DNA of 64,000 nucleotides from contig NZ_CP049158.1 of the NCBI RefSeq assembly GCF_011493005.1, positions 496,001 to 560,000 of the forward strand, in the 5' to 3' direction. Under the pieces are notes generated by a model. It saw only the letters and a list, made by a program, of their open reading frames with translations. It was not told the origin of the DNA and searched no databases. The DNA is from Caballeronia sp. SBC1 (GTDB lineage: Bacteria; Pseudomonadota; Gammaproteobacteria; Burkholderiales; Burkholderiaceae). Of this stretch, positions 15,989-24,461 are shown piece by piece (the stretch's first letter is position 1; each line of letters begins with the position of its first letter). The position numbers and the translations under genes are program-made.

Positions 15989-17793
15989 TGCGTGCGCGGC
16001 TTCGCCGTTTAAAGGTCGCGATGCTGGTAGCGGCAGCCATTGCGCCGCCGCTTGGCGGCGTGGGCTACGTGCTGTATTCCGTTTTGCTGGCGAACCAGAC
16101 CACGCAGCAACTCACCCTGCCGTACGACGGTTTCTACTGGGACGGTGCGCAATTCCAGATTGCGTACGGCCGCTTTGCGAACCAGATTCTGTTGTATCGC
16201 AGCGGGATCGACGCTGATACCGACGAGATCCAGCTCCGCTTCGAGGTGCTTGAATCGAAGCTCGCCATTGTCACCGCTTCTACCGCAATGCTCTCCGATA
16301 GCGGCAGCCTGCGAAACCGCCAACAGGAAATCCTGCGGCAACTGGACGCGGCGCTCGTGTCTATCGAACCGGATATTGATTCGTTGGGAAAGGAGCCCGG
16401 GCACACGCTGAAGATCATTGGTGTATTGCGGCAGAACCAGGATGCAGTCAACGAGCTGGCGAACGGACGCCGCGTGGTCGACGTGGCGGAGCGTGACTAC
16501 ATTGCGCATGATTTTGTTTCGAAGCGGCGTTACCTGTTCGCAGCCGGCATGCTGCTCGCGCTGCTCTCCATGGTCGCCACTGCCATGCTGCTACTCAACG
16601 GCTACCGGCGTTCGAAGCTGATTCACCAGCAACGCGCGGCGCTCGAAGCGCAGCATCAGGCAACCCGCGCTGCGCGCGAAGCATCGCAGGCGAAGGACGC
16701 GTTTCTCGGCATGATCAGCCATGAACTGCGCACGCCGTTGCATGCCATTGTGTCGTCGGTGGAACTGCTCGAACTGAACCTGCATAGTGAAAGCGATCGC
16801 AAGATCATTCAGCGGCTCGAGACTGGCGCACGCCATCTTGAAGCGCAGATGCGCGACCTTACCGACTTCGCGAGGCTCGGCGCCGGCAAGCTTGAGTTGC
16901 GGCTGACAGTATTCGATCCAATGGAACTGCTCGACTCCATTGTGGACGCGAATACCCCGGCGGCCGTGGCGAAGGGCCTGGCGTTGCGAGGGCAGTTCAC
17001 GGGCGAGGCGGGTCTGGTGGAATCGGATCAGCACCGGCTGCGTCAGATCGTGACCAACCTGGTGACGAACGCGATCAAGTACACCGACTCCGGTTCAATC
17101 GATGTGCGTTTCGAACGCTCGCTCGAACGGCTTGATATCTCTGTCATTGATACAGGCCCCGGGATTGCGCGCGAACAGTTGCCGCTGATCTTCAAGGAGT
17201 TCACGCAACTCGATTCATCGAGCACGCGGCGCTTCGACGGTGCCGGCATGGGCCTCGCGGTCGTGCGCGGACTGGTCGAATTGTTGGGCGGCGTGGTCAA
17301 CGTGTCGAGTGACGTCGGTCAGGGCGCCGCGTTTCGTGTGAGTTTGCCCGCCGCGCCAGTGGCGCGAATGCCCGAGCGCGAGCGTGCGCCCGCAGACTTG
17401 CCGCCATTGAAGAAAGCACGCGTGCTGGTCATAGACGATCACGATTCCATTCGCGAGTCGCTGACTGAAATGCTGGCGCACCTGGGTTATGCGAGCGTTG
17501 CAATGTCCGACGTGGATAGCGCGCTCGCTTGGCTCGAGAGCAATCAGGCCGATGTGATCCTCGCCGACCTCCACATGCCTGGCAAGGACGGGTACTCGTT
17601 CGTGAGCGAATACCGGGCAAGGCGGGCAGCGGGCGCGAGCTTGCCGGTGATCGCGGTGAGCGCCTACGCACCGGATCTGGTCGACCCTAGCGCCGCCATC
17701 CTGTTCTTTGATTACCTGCTCAAACCGGTGCGGTACGAAGTGCTGAAAAGCGCGCTGGCGCGGGCGTTATCGGCGACACGCCGGATACATTGA
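15985..17793 (+). CDS. Hybrid sensor histidine kinase
   Basis: 602 residues. Transmembrane helices at about 11-35 and 182-205 frame a periplasmic domain of about 145 residues with no recognised fold. Then come a coiled linker, the HisKA H-box near residue 242 (MISHELRTPLHAI), a HATPase domain with LVTNAIKYTDSG, DTGPGI and GAGMGLAVV, and a C-terminal receiver with phospho-acceptor Asp in ILADLHMPGKDG near 523. It autophosphorylates and passes phosphate to its own receiver, so a phosphotransfer partner is expected. It is coupled to the exported SUOX-fold protein. The convergent BetR-receiver gene could be its target. Confidence 0.92.
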   Translation: MMRARLRRLKVAMLVAAAIAPPLGGVGYVLYSVLLANQTTQQLTLPYDGFYWDGAQFQIAYGRFANQILLYRSGIDADTDEIQLRFEVLESKLAIVTASTAMLSDSGSLRNRQQEILRQLDAALVSIEPDIDSLGKEPGHTLKIIGVLRQNQDAVNELANGRRVVDVAERDYIAHDFVSKRRYLFAAGMLLALLSMVATAMLLLNGYRRSKLIHQQRAALEAQHQATRAAREASQAKDAFLGMISHELRTPLHAIVSSVELLELNLHSESDRKIIQRLETGARHLEAQMRDLTDFARLGAGKLELRLTVFDPMELLDSIVDANTPAAVAKGLALRGQFTGEAGLVESDQHRLRQIVTNLVTNAIKYTDSGSIDVRFERSLERLDISVIDTGPGIAREQLPLIFKEFTQLDSSSTRRFDGAGMGLAVVRGLVELLGGVVNVSSDVGQGAAFRVSLPAAPVARMPERERAPADLPPLKKARVLVIDDHDSIRESLTEMLAHLGYASVAMSDVDSALAWLESNQADVILADLHMPGKDGYSFVSEYRARRAAGASLPVIAVSAYAPDLVDPSAAILFFDYLLKPVRYEVLKSALARALSATRRIH

Positions 17794-17800
17794 GTGGTTC

Positions 17801-17820
17801 GCGTGGCGTTGCGTGGCGTC
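17801..17820. repeat. 10-bp tandem repeat x2 just after the kinase stop
   Basis: GCGTGGCGTT and GCGTGGCGTC lie in the 32-bp gap between the kinase stop (17791-17793) and the stop of the convergent gene (17826). Confidence 0.5.
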
Positions 17821-17825
17821 GACGA

Positions 17826-18680
17826 TCAGGTCCGCTGCAAGCGCTTCGACAGGTCGGCCACAAGGATCGCCATGCGCGCCGGTTTCTCGAAACATGTGAC
17901 GTTGTAGCGCTGAATGATGTCGCTGATTTCCGACTCGCTTGCCTTGCCGGTCGTCAGTTCGCCCGTCAACACGAAGATAGGCGCATCCGGGTTGTCGGAG
18001 TTGCGCACGGCACGGATAGCATCGGCAGACGTATGCGCTCCGAACAGCCAGTCGATCACCACCGCGTCGAACACTTGCGTCTGCAGCGCTTGCGAAAATC
18101 CTTCCAGACCATACACAGCGACTGCTGTGAAACCGCTGCGCTCGAGATAATCGTGCAGGTTGTCGGCGGAGGTCTGATCGTCGTCCACGACCGCGATCAG
18201 CGGCTTGTCCATATCCGTGCGGCGCGGCTGAATCTCGATCTTGTGGACATCGTGAGCGGCGTGCAGCAACACGCCTTCGTGCGTTGTCACGAGCCAGCGG
18301 CCGTTCATGTTTTGCGCAATGAAATCCGGGCGGCTGCCCGGTTCGAGTGCTTCGCCAACCCACGCAACACACGGAATTTCGACAGCGCCAAGCATAAGGA
18401 CGGCATCCTGGGCGGTGCCTTCGGTGTCGTCTACGTCGGCGTTCTTCGCATCGAAGAGCTGCAAGGCAGGTTCGCCGAATGCGTCGGCCACGCGGCGGAT
18501 CTGTGCGAGCGTCCACGGGCTGTTGCCGCGTAGCTTTCGATGTCCTTGCGAGAAACTGAGGTCGAGGATGCGGCAAAGCTCGGCTGTCTGCTGGCGCTTG
18601 CCAATGCCGTGGCGATTCATCAGGTCGCGTACGCGCTGGGCGACGGCGAGGGAATCGGAGGATGAGGTTTCAGTGACCAT
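17826..18680 (-). CDS. BetR-type helix-turn-helix protein with C-terminal receiver
   Basis: 284 residues. The N-terminal third looks like the BetR HTH domain (AQRVRDLMNRHGIGKRQQTAELCRILDLS, then WTLAQIRRVADAFGEP). The C-terminal half is a receiver: PLIAVVDDDQTSADNL, acceptor Asp in DAVVIDWLFG, Thr in VLTGE and Lys in CFEKPA. The domain order is inverted compared with ordinary response regulators. It is convergent with, and probably a partner of, the hybrid kinase. ATG 18680 follows AGGCAGC; the frame remains open to 18848 without homology. Confidence 0.82.
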   Translation of the reverse strand: MVTETSSSDSLAVAQRVRDLMNRHGIGKRQQTAELCRILDLSFSQGHRKLRGNSPWTLAQIRRVADAFGEPALQLFDAKNADVDDTEGTAQDAVLMLGAVEIPCVAWVGEALEPGSRPDFIAQNMNGRWLVTTHEGVLLHAAHDVHKIEIQPRRTDMDKPLIAVVDDDQTSADNLHDYLERSGFTAVAVYGLEGFSQALQTQVFDAVVIDWLFGAHTSADAIRAVRNSDNPDAPIFVLTGELTTGKASESEISDIIQRYNVTCFEKPARMAILVADLSKRLQRT

Positions 18681-19226
18681 GCTGCCTGTGGACCAGTTAA
18701 AGCGCGTGGCGGGTTTGAATACGGTGACGCGGACGGGATGAATCGGGGGGTATTGTAGGCGCAAGAGAGGGCTAGTTCGAAAAACTCTTGCGAAGATAAA
18801 CGCCTGCTTTGTAAGGGCCAGGGAGGTTGTTACCGGTTGCGAACACATAAGCCCATTCGAACCGCTAATCGGGTCATGCCTGGCAAACGTTCTCGTGCAT
18901 CAGATAGCCACATGTAGCCGCCCGAAGCAATCTAAAACGGTCGATCCAGGCACTCGGGCTGTTTTACCGCCCGCGTAAATCATCGTTCGATGAGATGCGC
19001 TCTCTGGACTCCAACCGTCCTCCGCTACTCGCACCACTTCGGCCGTGCGACGCCAGAAACGTGGTTGTCGCGATGGGTCAGGTAAGCGAGTGCACAGCAA
19101 AAACGCGTTTCGAATTCTTACCAGATTCCAGAAGTATTTCTCCAGCGTAGAGGGAATTATTCGTACGATCGTTCGCATAGAATCTTCTCCAGATCCACTG
19201 ACAGGATCGGATAAAACGGAGGAGAC
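18681..19226. other. 546-bp gap without a recognised gene
   Basis: Contains the divergent promoters of the BetR-receiver gene and ompW. Open frames here (for example 18900-19487 on the minus strand) lack ribosome sites and family features. The AT-rich part around 19110-19190 is the likely ompW promoter region. Confidence 0.4.
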
Positions 19227-19976
19227 ATGAGCATGCAGAAACGAGCATTGGGCCTGACGAACGTGGTGAACGTGATGGCCGCGTTGTTGATCAGTACGGC
19301 TGCTCATGCACAGAGCGCAGGCGACATCGTGGCGAACCTCGGCTGGTTTCATCTGGCGCCGCAGGATTCGAGCAAGCCGCTGACGGTCAATGCCCTCGGC
19401 ACGAGCACGACCGAAACCGGTACGGGAGCATCGGTCGACAACGCGGACACGTTCGGCCTGACAGCGACGTATTTCATTACCGATCACATCGCCGCCACCG
19501 CCGTGCTCGGCGTACCGCCCAAGTTCGATCTGTCCGGAAGCGGATCGCTTTCGTCACTCGGGCAGATCGGGACGGCTTATGAATGGAGTCCGACCCTGCT
19601 GCTGAAGTATTACTTCAACGACGCGCAGAGCAAGCTTCGGCCTTATCTTGGCGCCGGTGGTTCGTATGTCTGGTATAGCGGTGTGAAGTTGAGTTCGGCC
19701 ATGTCGAGCGGCAGTTTCCTGTATTCCCCAAGCTATGGGACGGCACTTGAAGGGCCGACTACAGTCAAGCTGAGCAGTTCGTTTGCGCCGGTTATCAACG
19801 CGGGGCTTTCCTATAACATCAACAAGCATTGGTCGGTCGATGCGTCGCTTTCTTATATGTGGCTTTCAACGCGTGCCACGCTGACAACCCAGTCGCAACT
19901 GGGCACCGTGACCAGCAGTACCAAGATCAAACTCAATCCGATCATCTCGTTTGTTTCTATCGGGTATCGGTTCTGA
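19227..19976 (+). CDS. ompW: OmpW-family outer-membrane protein
   Basis: 249 residues with a Sec signal ending AAHAQ. The mature part follows the OmpW plan: TATYFITDHIAATAVLGVPPKFDL, LLLKYYFND, RPYLGAGGSYVWYSGVKLS, and a closing VSIGYRF with terminal Phe. It is an eight-strand barrel thought to pass small hydrophobic molecules. ATG 19227 lies two bases after GGAGGAG; ATG 19233 (MQKRAL) has better spacing and may be the real start. It appears monocistronic. Confidence 0.9.
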   Translation: MSMQKRALGLTNVVNVMAALLISTAAHAQSAGDIVANLGWFHLAPQDSSKPLTVNALGTSTTETGTGASVDNADTFGLTATYFITDHIAATAVLGVPPKFDLSGSGSLSSLGQIGTAYEWSPTLLLKYYFNDAQSKLRPYLGAGGSYVWYSGVKLSSAMSSGSFLYSPSYGTALEGPTTVKLSSSFAPVINAGLSYNINKHWSVDASLSYMWLSTRATLTTQSQLGTVTSSTKIKLNPIISFVSIGYRF

Positions 19977-19998
19977 TCGGGTGTTTCTGATCGGGTTT
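19971..19998. repeat. 14-bp tandem repeat x2 over the ompW stop codon
   Basis: TTCTGATCGGGTGT and TTCTGATCGGGTTT. The first copy includes the stop TGA (19974-19976). Confidence 0.6.
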
Positions 19999-20027
19999 AC
20001 GCCGGTTTGCTTCATAGCTTCTTCGCC

Positions 20028-20990
20028 TCAACCGGGGTTGCCGGCCGTGACCGGATCGAGCCAGAGTTCCTTGCGCTCGACCGGCACCCACGGCGGAAGA
20101 AACGGATTGTTCAACTCGATCACGACACGCCGTTCCAGATGCAGGCCGGCAACGGCCTGCCCAAAATTTTTCTGGAAGAGCGCGTCAAAACTCCCATCCT
20201 TGCGCATTGCCTTGAGCCCGTCCTTGATTCGCTGGGCGATCAGCGGATCAGACTTGGTGACGTAAAAGAATTGCGCATAGGGATAGCGGATCAGCAGATG
20301 GGTATCTATCGCCATGTCGGGGTACAGCGTCCGAAACGAAATGAGCTCAGGCGTGATCTCAAGCGCGCCGCGCGGGAACAGGTCGAAACGGCGGTGAACC
20401 AGCATCGGGAACAGCTGATCGTAGTGGCTTGCCGTGACCAGGGGGATGCGGTTGAACCGGTACACCGGCACGTCGCCCCAGTCCTGACCCTGCCCGACGT
20501 TCAGGAGACGAAGGCCCTGGATGTCGTTGACTTCATTGATGCGCGTTTGTTGATCGCGCCGGATCAGTGCGACGCGATAACCAAGAAGCCCTTTGTCGAT
20601 AGGAATGGCAATCGGAATGGTCTGCGCGTTGAGGTCCGGGTGACCGGGATCGCTCGCAATCACATTGATCAGGCGACCGGATATGACCTCCTCGATCTCG
20701 CGCTGCGTTGACATGGGCTCGGAGTATGCATCGATAACGTAGGGGCCGTACATGGGTATTGTGTGGTCCAGCGCTGCGATCAGAAAATCCCAGCGCCTTT
20801 CCCGAACGACTTCGTCGCGCACGCGAAGGATGCGAATGTGCATGGGTGCGGCCGGCGCGGCAAGCCCTGGATTGCTGGCTTGGGCGCGGGCAATGCCGGT
20901 CACTGACAGGCTGCCCGCGAGGCTGGCCACGCCCGTTATCAAGACGGCCCAGGCCAGCGCGCGAATGCCGGCTGTCCAATTGCTTCGCAT
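20028..20990 (-). CDS. Periplasmic substrate-binding protein, SBP_bac_3-like
   Basis: 320 residues with an N-terminal signal (MRSNWTAGIRALAWAVLITG, cleavage near ARAQA). The mature protein resembles polar amino acid binding proteins but lacks an obvious canonical ligand set; typical elements are GLLGYRVALIRRDQQ, a LRLLNVGQGQDWGDVPVY turn and RIKDGLKAMRKDGSFDALF near the C-terminus. There are no permease or ATPase genes beside it, so it may feed an importer encoded elsewhere or act as a sensor. ATG 20990 has AAGG four to five bases upstream. Divergent from an MFS transporter 489 bp away. Confidence 0.78.
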   Translation of the reverse strand: MRSNWTAGIRALAWAVLITGVASLAGSLSVTGIARAQASNPGLAAPAAPMHIRILRVRDEVVRERRWDFLIAALDHTIPMYGPYVIDAYSEPMSTQREIEEVISGRLINVIASDPGHPDLNAQTIPIAIPIDKGLLGYRVALIRRDQQTRINEVNDIQGLRLLNVGQGQDWGDVPVYRFNRIPLVTASHYDQLFPMLVHRRFDLFPRGALEITPELISFRTLYPDMAIDTHLLIRYPYAQFFYVTKSDPLIAQRIKDGLKAMRKDGSFDALFQKNFGQAVAGLHLERRVVIELNNPFLPPWVPVERKELWLDPVTAGNPG

Positions 20991-21479
20991 GTGCCTTCCC
21001 CTGAGGACCTCCAACCGGGTTGAAGCGCTACGCGCTCCTGTGTTACGGGACTGCGATCCATATGGCGTGTGCGAGAGGACGCCGCAAGGGACGGCCTCAA
21101 GCGCGCGGTCAGCAGACGGACAGTGCGCCGTGACAGACAGATTGCGCTGGTCGACAAATCCAGGACACGCCTTGAAGCGTCGCCGCTTAATGCCCAATTG
21201 CGCGGGGCGCTGACGTGTCACGGGCACGAAGCCGCGAGAACCTTCTTACAGGGGTTCATACGTCATTACCCGCAGACAATTCTTCCGAATCCAACGCACG
21301 TTGCCCCTGATTCATCGAATTATGCCGGTAGCCGGCTTCGCACTATCTCATCACTAATCAGCGTTCCACGGGCACATACTACTTCCCGCTTCGTCTTAGG
21401 AGCACTATGCTTTCAACGGCAAAGAGATATGAACATTCGACACACAATAAACGTTTAACTCTGACTTGGAGGAAGGCTA
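20991..21479. other. 489-bp divergent intergenic region
   Basis: No gene recognised. It should carry promoters for the binding-protein gene and the MFS gene. The part from 21310 to 21470 is AT-rich and contains GCCGGTAGCCGGC, a small palindrome at about 21324-21336. Confidence 0.4.
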
Positions 21480-22817
21480 GTGGAACTCGAATCCCGCACT
21501 TTGGGACGCGTGACGAAGCGACTTGTCCCGTTCCTGATCCTCTGTTATTTCATAGCGTACCTGGACCGCGTCAACGTGGGTTTCGCCGCGTTGCAGATGA
21601 ATAAAGACCTCGGGTTTTCCTCAAGCGCCTTCGGCTTCGGCGCGGGGATTTTCTTCATCGCTTATTTCTTTTTCGAGGTTCCGTCGAACTTGCTGCTGGA
21701 GAAGTTCGGTGCGCGCCGATGGATTGCCAGAATCATGTTCACCTGGGGCATCCTGGCCGGGGCCATGGCGTTCATCCCCCAGATCTCGCGGTTGACGGGA
21801 CTCTCGGCGGCACATGTGTTCTACACGTTGCGTGTGTTGCTCGGGATTGCTGAAGCGGGATTTTTCCCGGGTATTATCTTCTTTCTGACGCTGTGGTTTC
21901 CGGCGACGTACCGGGCGCGTGTGGTTGGCTCCTTCATGGTGGCCATTCCGCTGTCCACCGTCATAGGCGCCCCTATTTCCGGAGCGCTGCTCAACCTCGA
22001 TAAACTTGCGAGCCTCGCGGGCTGGCAGTGGGTCTATCTGATTGAAGCGTTGCCGGCCCTGTTTTTGTCTTTCGTTGTCCTGTTTTATCTCACCGACAAA
22101 CCGGCGGACGCAACCTGGCTTGCACCCGAGGAGCGTGACTGGCTCGTGGCCCGGCAAGCTCAGGAACGCGCGCAGCGTGAGGCCGTGCGTTCCTTCAGCG
22201 TGCGCGAAGCCTTGTTCAATCCGCGGGTTCTTGCCGTCGCGCTCATCTACTTCGGTGCGAACGCGACCAACTACGGCCTGAGCTTCTTCCTGCCGCAGAT
22301 TGTCAAAGGATTTGGCCTTGGCAATGTTCAGACGGGCCTTGTGACGTCGCTGCCGTACATTGTCGGCGCGTTCAGCATGATCCTTTGGGGACGCCGCTCC
22401 GACCGCAAGCTCGAGCGCAAGTGGCATGTGGCGATCCCGCTGCTGGTGGCTGCCGGTGGAATTGCGGCATCGACGGCACTTGACGATCCTGTGCTGAAAA
22501 TGATTGCCCTGTCCATTGCCGGCTTTGGCATATTCGGTTGCCTGCCGGTGATCTGGACGCTGCCCGCCGCGTTTCTTTCGGGTGCGGCTGCAGCGGGCGG
22601 CATTGCCGCGGTGAACTCGCTGGGTAATCTGGCTGGGTTCTTCGGACCCTACGCGATGGGGTGGATCAAGGACAGTACCGGTAGTTTTGCTGCTGGCTTG
22701 CTCTGTCTGTCCGGGGCCGGGCTGGTCGGCGTGGCAGCGGTTCTTCTGCTTCGTCACGATAGCGCCTTGGAAAACGCGCCTGGGCCTATTGTTGAAGAAA
22801 GCTCGGGGCGCGCTTGA
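21480..22817 (+). CDS. MFS transporter, anion:cation symporter (ACS) family
   Basis: 445 residues starting with GTG after GGAGGAAGGCTA. Twelve hydrophobic segments are visible. The N-terminus RLVPFLILCYFIAYLDRVNVGFA and the motif EVPSNLLLEKFGARRWIARIM are those of tartrate, phthalate and hydroxyphenylacetate permeases (ACS family). It probably imports an organic anion by proton symport. No catabolic gene sits next to it to reveal the substrate. Confidence 0.9.
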   Translation: MELESRTLGRVTKRLVPFLILCYFIAYLDRVNVGFAALQMNKDLGFSSSAFGFGAGIFFIAYFFFEVPSNLLLEKFGARRWIARIMFTWGILAGAMAFIPQISRLTGLSAAHVFYTLRVLLGIAEAGFFPGIIFFLTLWFPATYRARVVGSFMVAIPLSTVIGAPISGALLNLDKLASLAGWQWVYLIEALPALFLSFVVLFYLTDKPADATWLAPEERDWLVARQAQERAQREAVRSFSVREALFNPRVLAVALIYFGANATNYGLSFFLPQIVKGFGLGNVQTGLVTSLPYIVGAFSMILWGRRSDRKLERKWHVAIPLLVAAGGIAASTALDDPVLKMIALSIAGFGIFGCLPVIWTLPAAFLSGAAAAGGIAAVNSLGNLAGFFGPYAMGWIKDSTGSFAAGLLCLSGAGLVGVAAVLLLRHDSALENAPGPIVEESSGRA

Positions 22818-22820
22818 GGG

Positions 22821-22859
22821 CTTGCCTTAAGGGTTTGCCTTAGTAGCTTGCCTTAAGGG
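22821..22859. repeat. 13-bp tandem repeat x3 just after the MFS stop
   Basis: CTTGCCTTAAGGG, TTTGCCTTAGTAG, CTTGCCTTAAGGG, starting four bases after the stop codon at 22815-22817. Confidence 0.6.
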
Positions 22860-23113
22860 CTCGAGCCGGACTTAGTTTGTGCCGCGAGAGGGGCCACGAA
22901 AGCGGGCTCCTTACGCACTCACTCAGGGGGCTGCCTTGTCGGCGGCCGTCCTGGTCATTCCTCGTCCCCTCATCGCATTTATGTCCGTGTAAGGATTTCC
23001 TGACAGGGAATTCAGCATACGTCCCTGCCTATTTTCCGCGTTTCCTGACTGTGTAATGCCTTTCAGCCGCCTAGACTCTGAAGCATCAAATTGGGTCTTA
23101 GCGGCTATCCACC

Positions 23114-23422
23114 ATGATTCCGTATCTGTCCGAGCGCGAAAATGCGGTGGAGCATATCCACACTATCTGCTTGCGCTTGTTCGATTCATGGTGCGAGAAC
23201 AGGAATGTCATTCCGCTCGCGTACTTGATGCATTGCTGGCCTCTGATCAATAGCGGTCCCATATCGATCAGGCGTCTTGCGGACACCATGTGGGAGCTGC
23301 GCAAATTCCACGCGGAAACGCTTGATGTAGACGAATCGGGTGTGCTGTGCGATCTGGCCGATTGCATCGACGAGATTTTGGGGAACTCGTTCGGCCCGGT
23401 CAGTATCGCCGCAAACGGCTAG
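23114..23422 (+). CDS. Small hypothetical protein
   Basis: 102 residues starting MIPYLSERENAVEHIHTICLR. The composition is that of a soluble helical protein with several Cys and Trp. No ribosome site is evident before the ATG and no family was recognised. It ends just before the large inverted repeat, so it could be carried with that element. Confidence 0.5.
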   Translation: MIPYLSERENAVEHIHTICLRLFDSWCENRNVIPLAYLMHCWPLINSGPISIRRLADTMWELRKFHAETLDVDESGVLCDLADCIDEILGNSFGPVSIAANG

Positions 23423-23489
23423 GATCGAGGGAGGGGTTTTTGCTGGCGCGGTTGGAGTTAGGGTTGGGGCGTTCGGCGGTAGCGGTCGG

Positions 23490-23843
23490 AGTCAGTGCCA
23501 GGTTCTTAGGTTCGTGGTCGGAGTCAATGCCGGGTTGCTGCTTTCAGCGGTAGTGGTCTGCGTAAGTCGGATATTCTCTTTATCACTATTAGCCACTGTG
23601 CGTGGCGGCACGTCATTTCTTTGTCCAAAGCGACAAAGAAACGAAGCAAAGAAAACGCTTTCAGAACGAGGGCTCATAAGCGTCCACAGCGTGCAGTTCT
23701 GATACATGGGTACCCCAAAAGCACGGTGCTCGCCAGAGCGAAGGATGTGTGAACCCCTCCTTCTCGCGAATCCTGACACGAACACGCTTCGCCCCCAACA
23801 CTCTCGGGCAAGCACCATTGCCAAGGAACCCGCGCGGCATCAC
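23490..23843. repeat. Large inverted repeat, left arm
   Basis: Arm of an imperfect palindrome centred near 23920. The core 23566-23663 matches the complement of 24176-24273 at 97 of 98 positions. A second block, 23714-23740, matches 24100-24126 exactly (27 bp). Inside is a hairpin: TTTCTTTGTC (23616-23625) with GACAAAGAAA (23632-23641). Open frames in it are by-products and lack ribosome sites. It resembles dispersed repeats remembered from Burkholderia genomes, but copy number cannot be checked here. Confidence 0.85.
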
Positions 23844-24002
23844 GCGTATCTGTTACTACGGTTCTTAGCGGGTTAGCTGCTTGGTTAGTGTGGTTGGCAC
23901 GGTTACATTCGTTGATTACGGCTTCATGCATTTCTGCGGTCTCATTCGGAGGCGGGTTGGCGTCATGGTTCGTTATACTTACTTATTTGGTGGATGGTTG
24001 TT

Positions 24003-24355
24003 CGCGGATAGCGCGGGGTGTTCCTTGGGCAGGTTCAGTCACTGGTGGCGAAGCGTGTGGGTATCCGTGTTCGGAGAAGGAGGGTTTCACACATCCGTGG
24101 CTCTGGCGAGCACCGTGCTTTTGGGGCACCTATGAATGGGAGCTGCACGCTGTGGACACTTAGGGTAGCGTGGTTTGAAAGCGTTTTCTTTGCTTCGTTT
24201 CTTTGTCGCTTTGGACAAAGAAATGACGTGCCGCCACGCACAGTGGCTAATAGTGATAAAGAGAAAATCCGACTCATGCAGACCACTAAGGCCGAAAGCA
24301 CCAACCCGGCACTGAATCCGACTGCTAACCCCAGAACCTGGCAACCTGGCATCGA
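24003..24355. repeat. Large inverted repeat, right arm
   Basis: Complement of the left arm, with the same internal hairpin (24198-24207 with 24214-24223). The 159-bp centre between arms (23844-24002) holds no gene. Outside both arms the flanks stay loosely related: GT-rich, GGTTAG-like on the left and CTAACC-like on the right, which extends the symmetry to about 23430-24420. Confidence 0.85.
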
Positions 24356-24461
24356 CCCTGCCCGCTAACCCTGAAACCTGGCAACCTGGCATCAACCGCT
24401 AACCCCCAGCGCCAGCGCCCCACCCTTGAGTGCGAACGAAAAAAATAACTCGCGAGGGGAT

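Noticed and set aside
21621..22757. 378-codon minus-strand frame
   Set aside because: Opposite an evident MFS transporter; composition is that of a reversed hydrophobic gene.
24018..24395. Overlapping open frames in the 24-kb inverted repeat (both strands)
   Set aside because: Mirror-image frames appear in both arms because of the repeat; no ribosome sites and no family features, so treated as non-coding.
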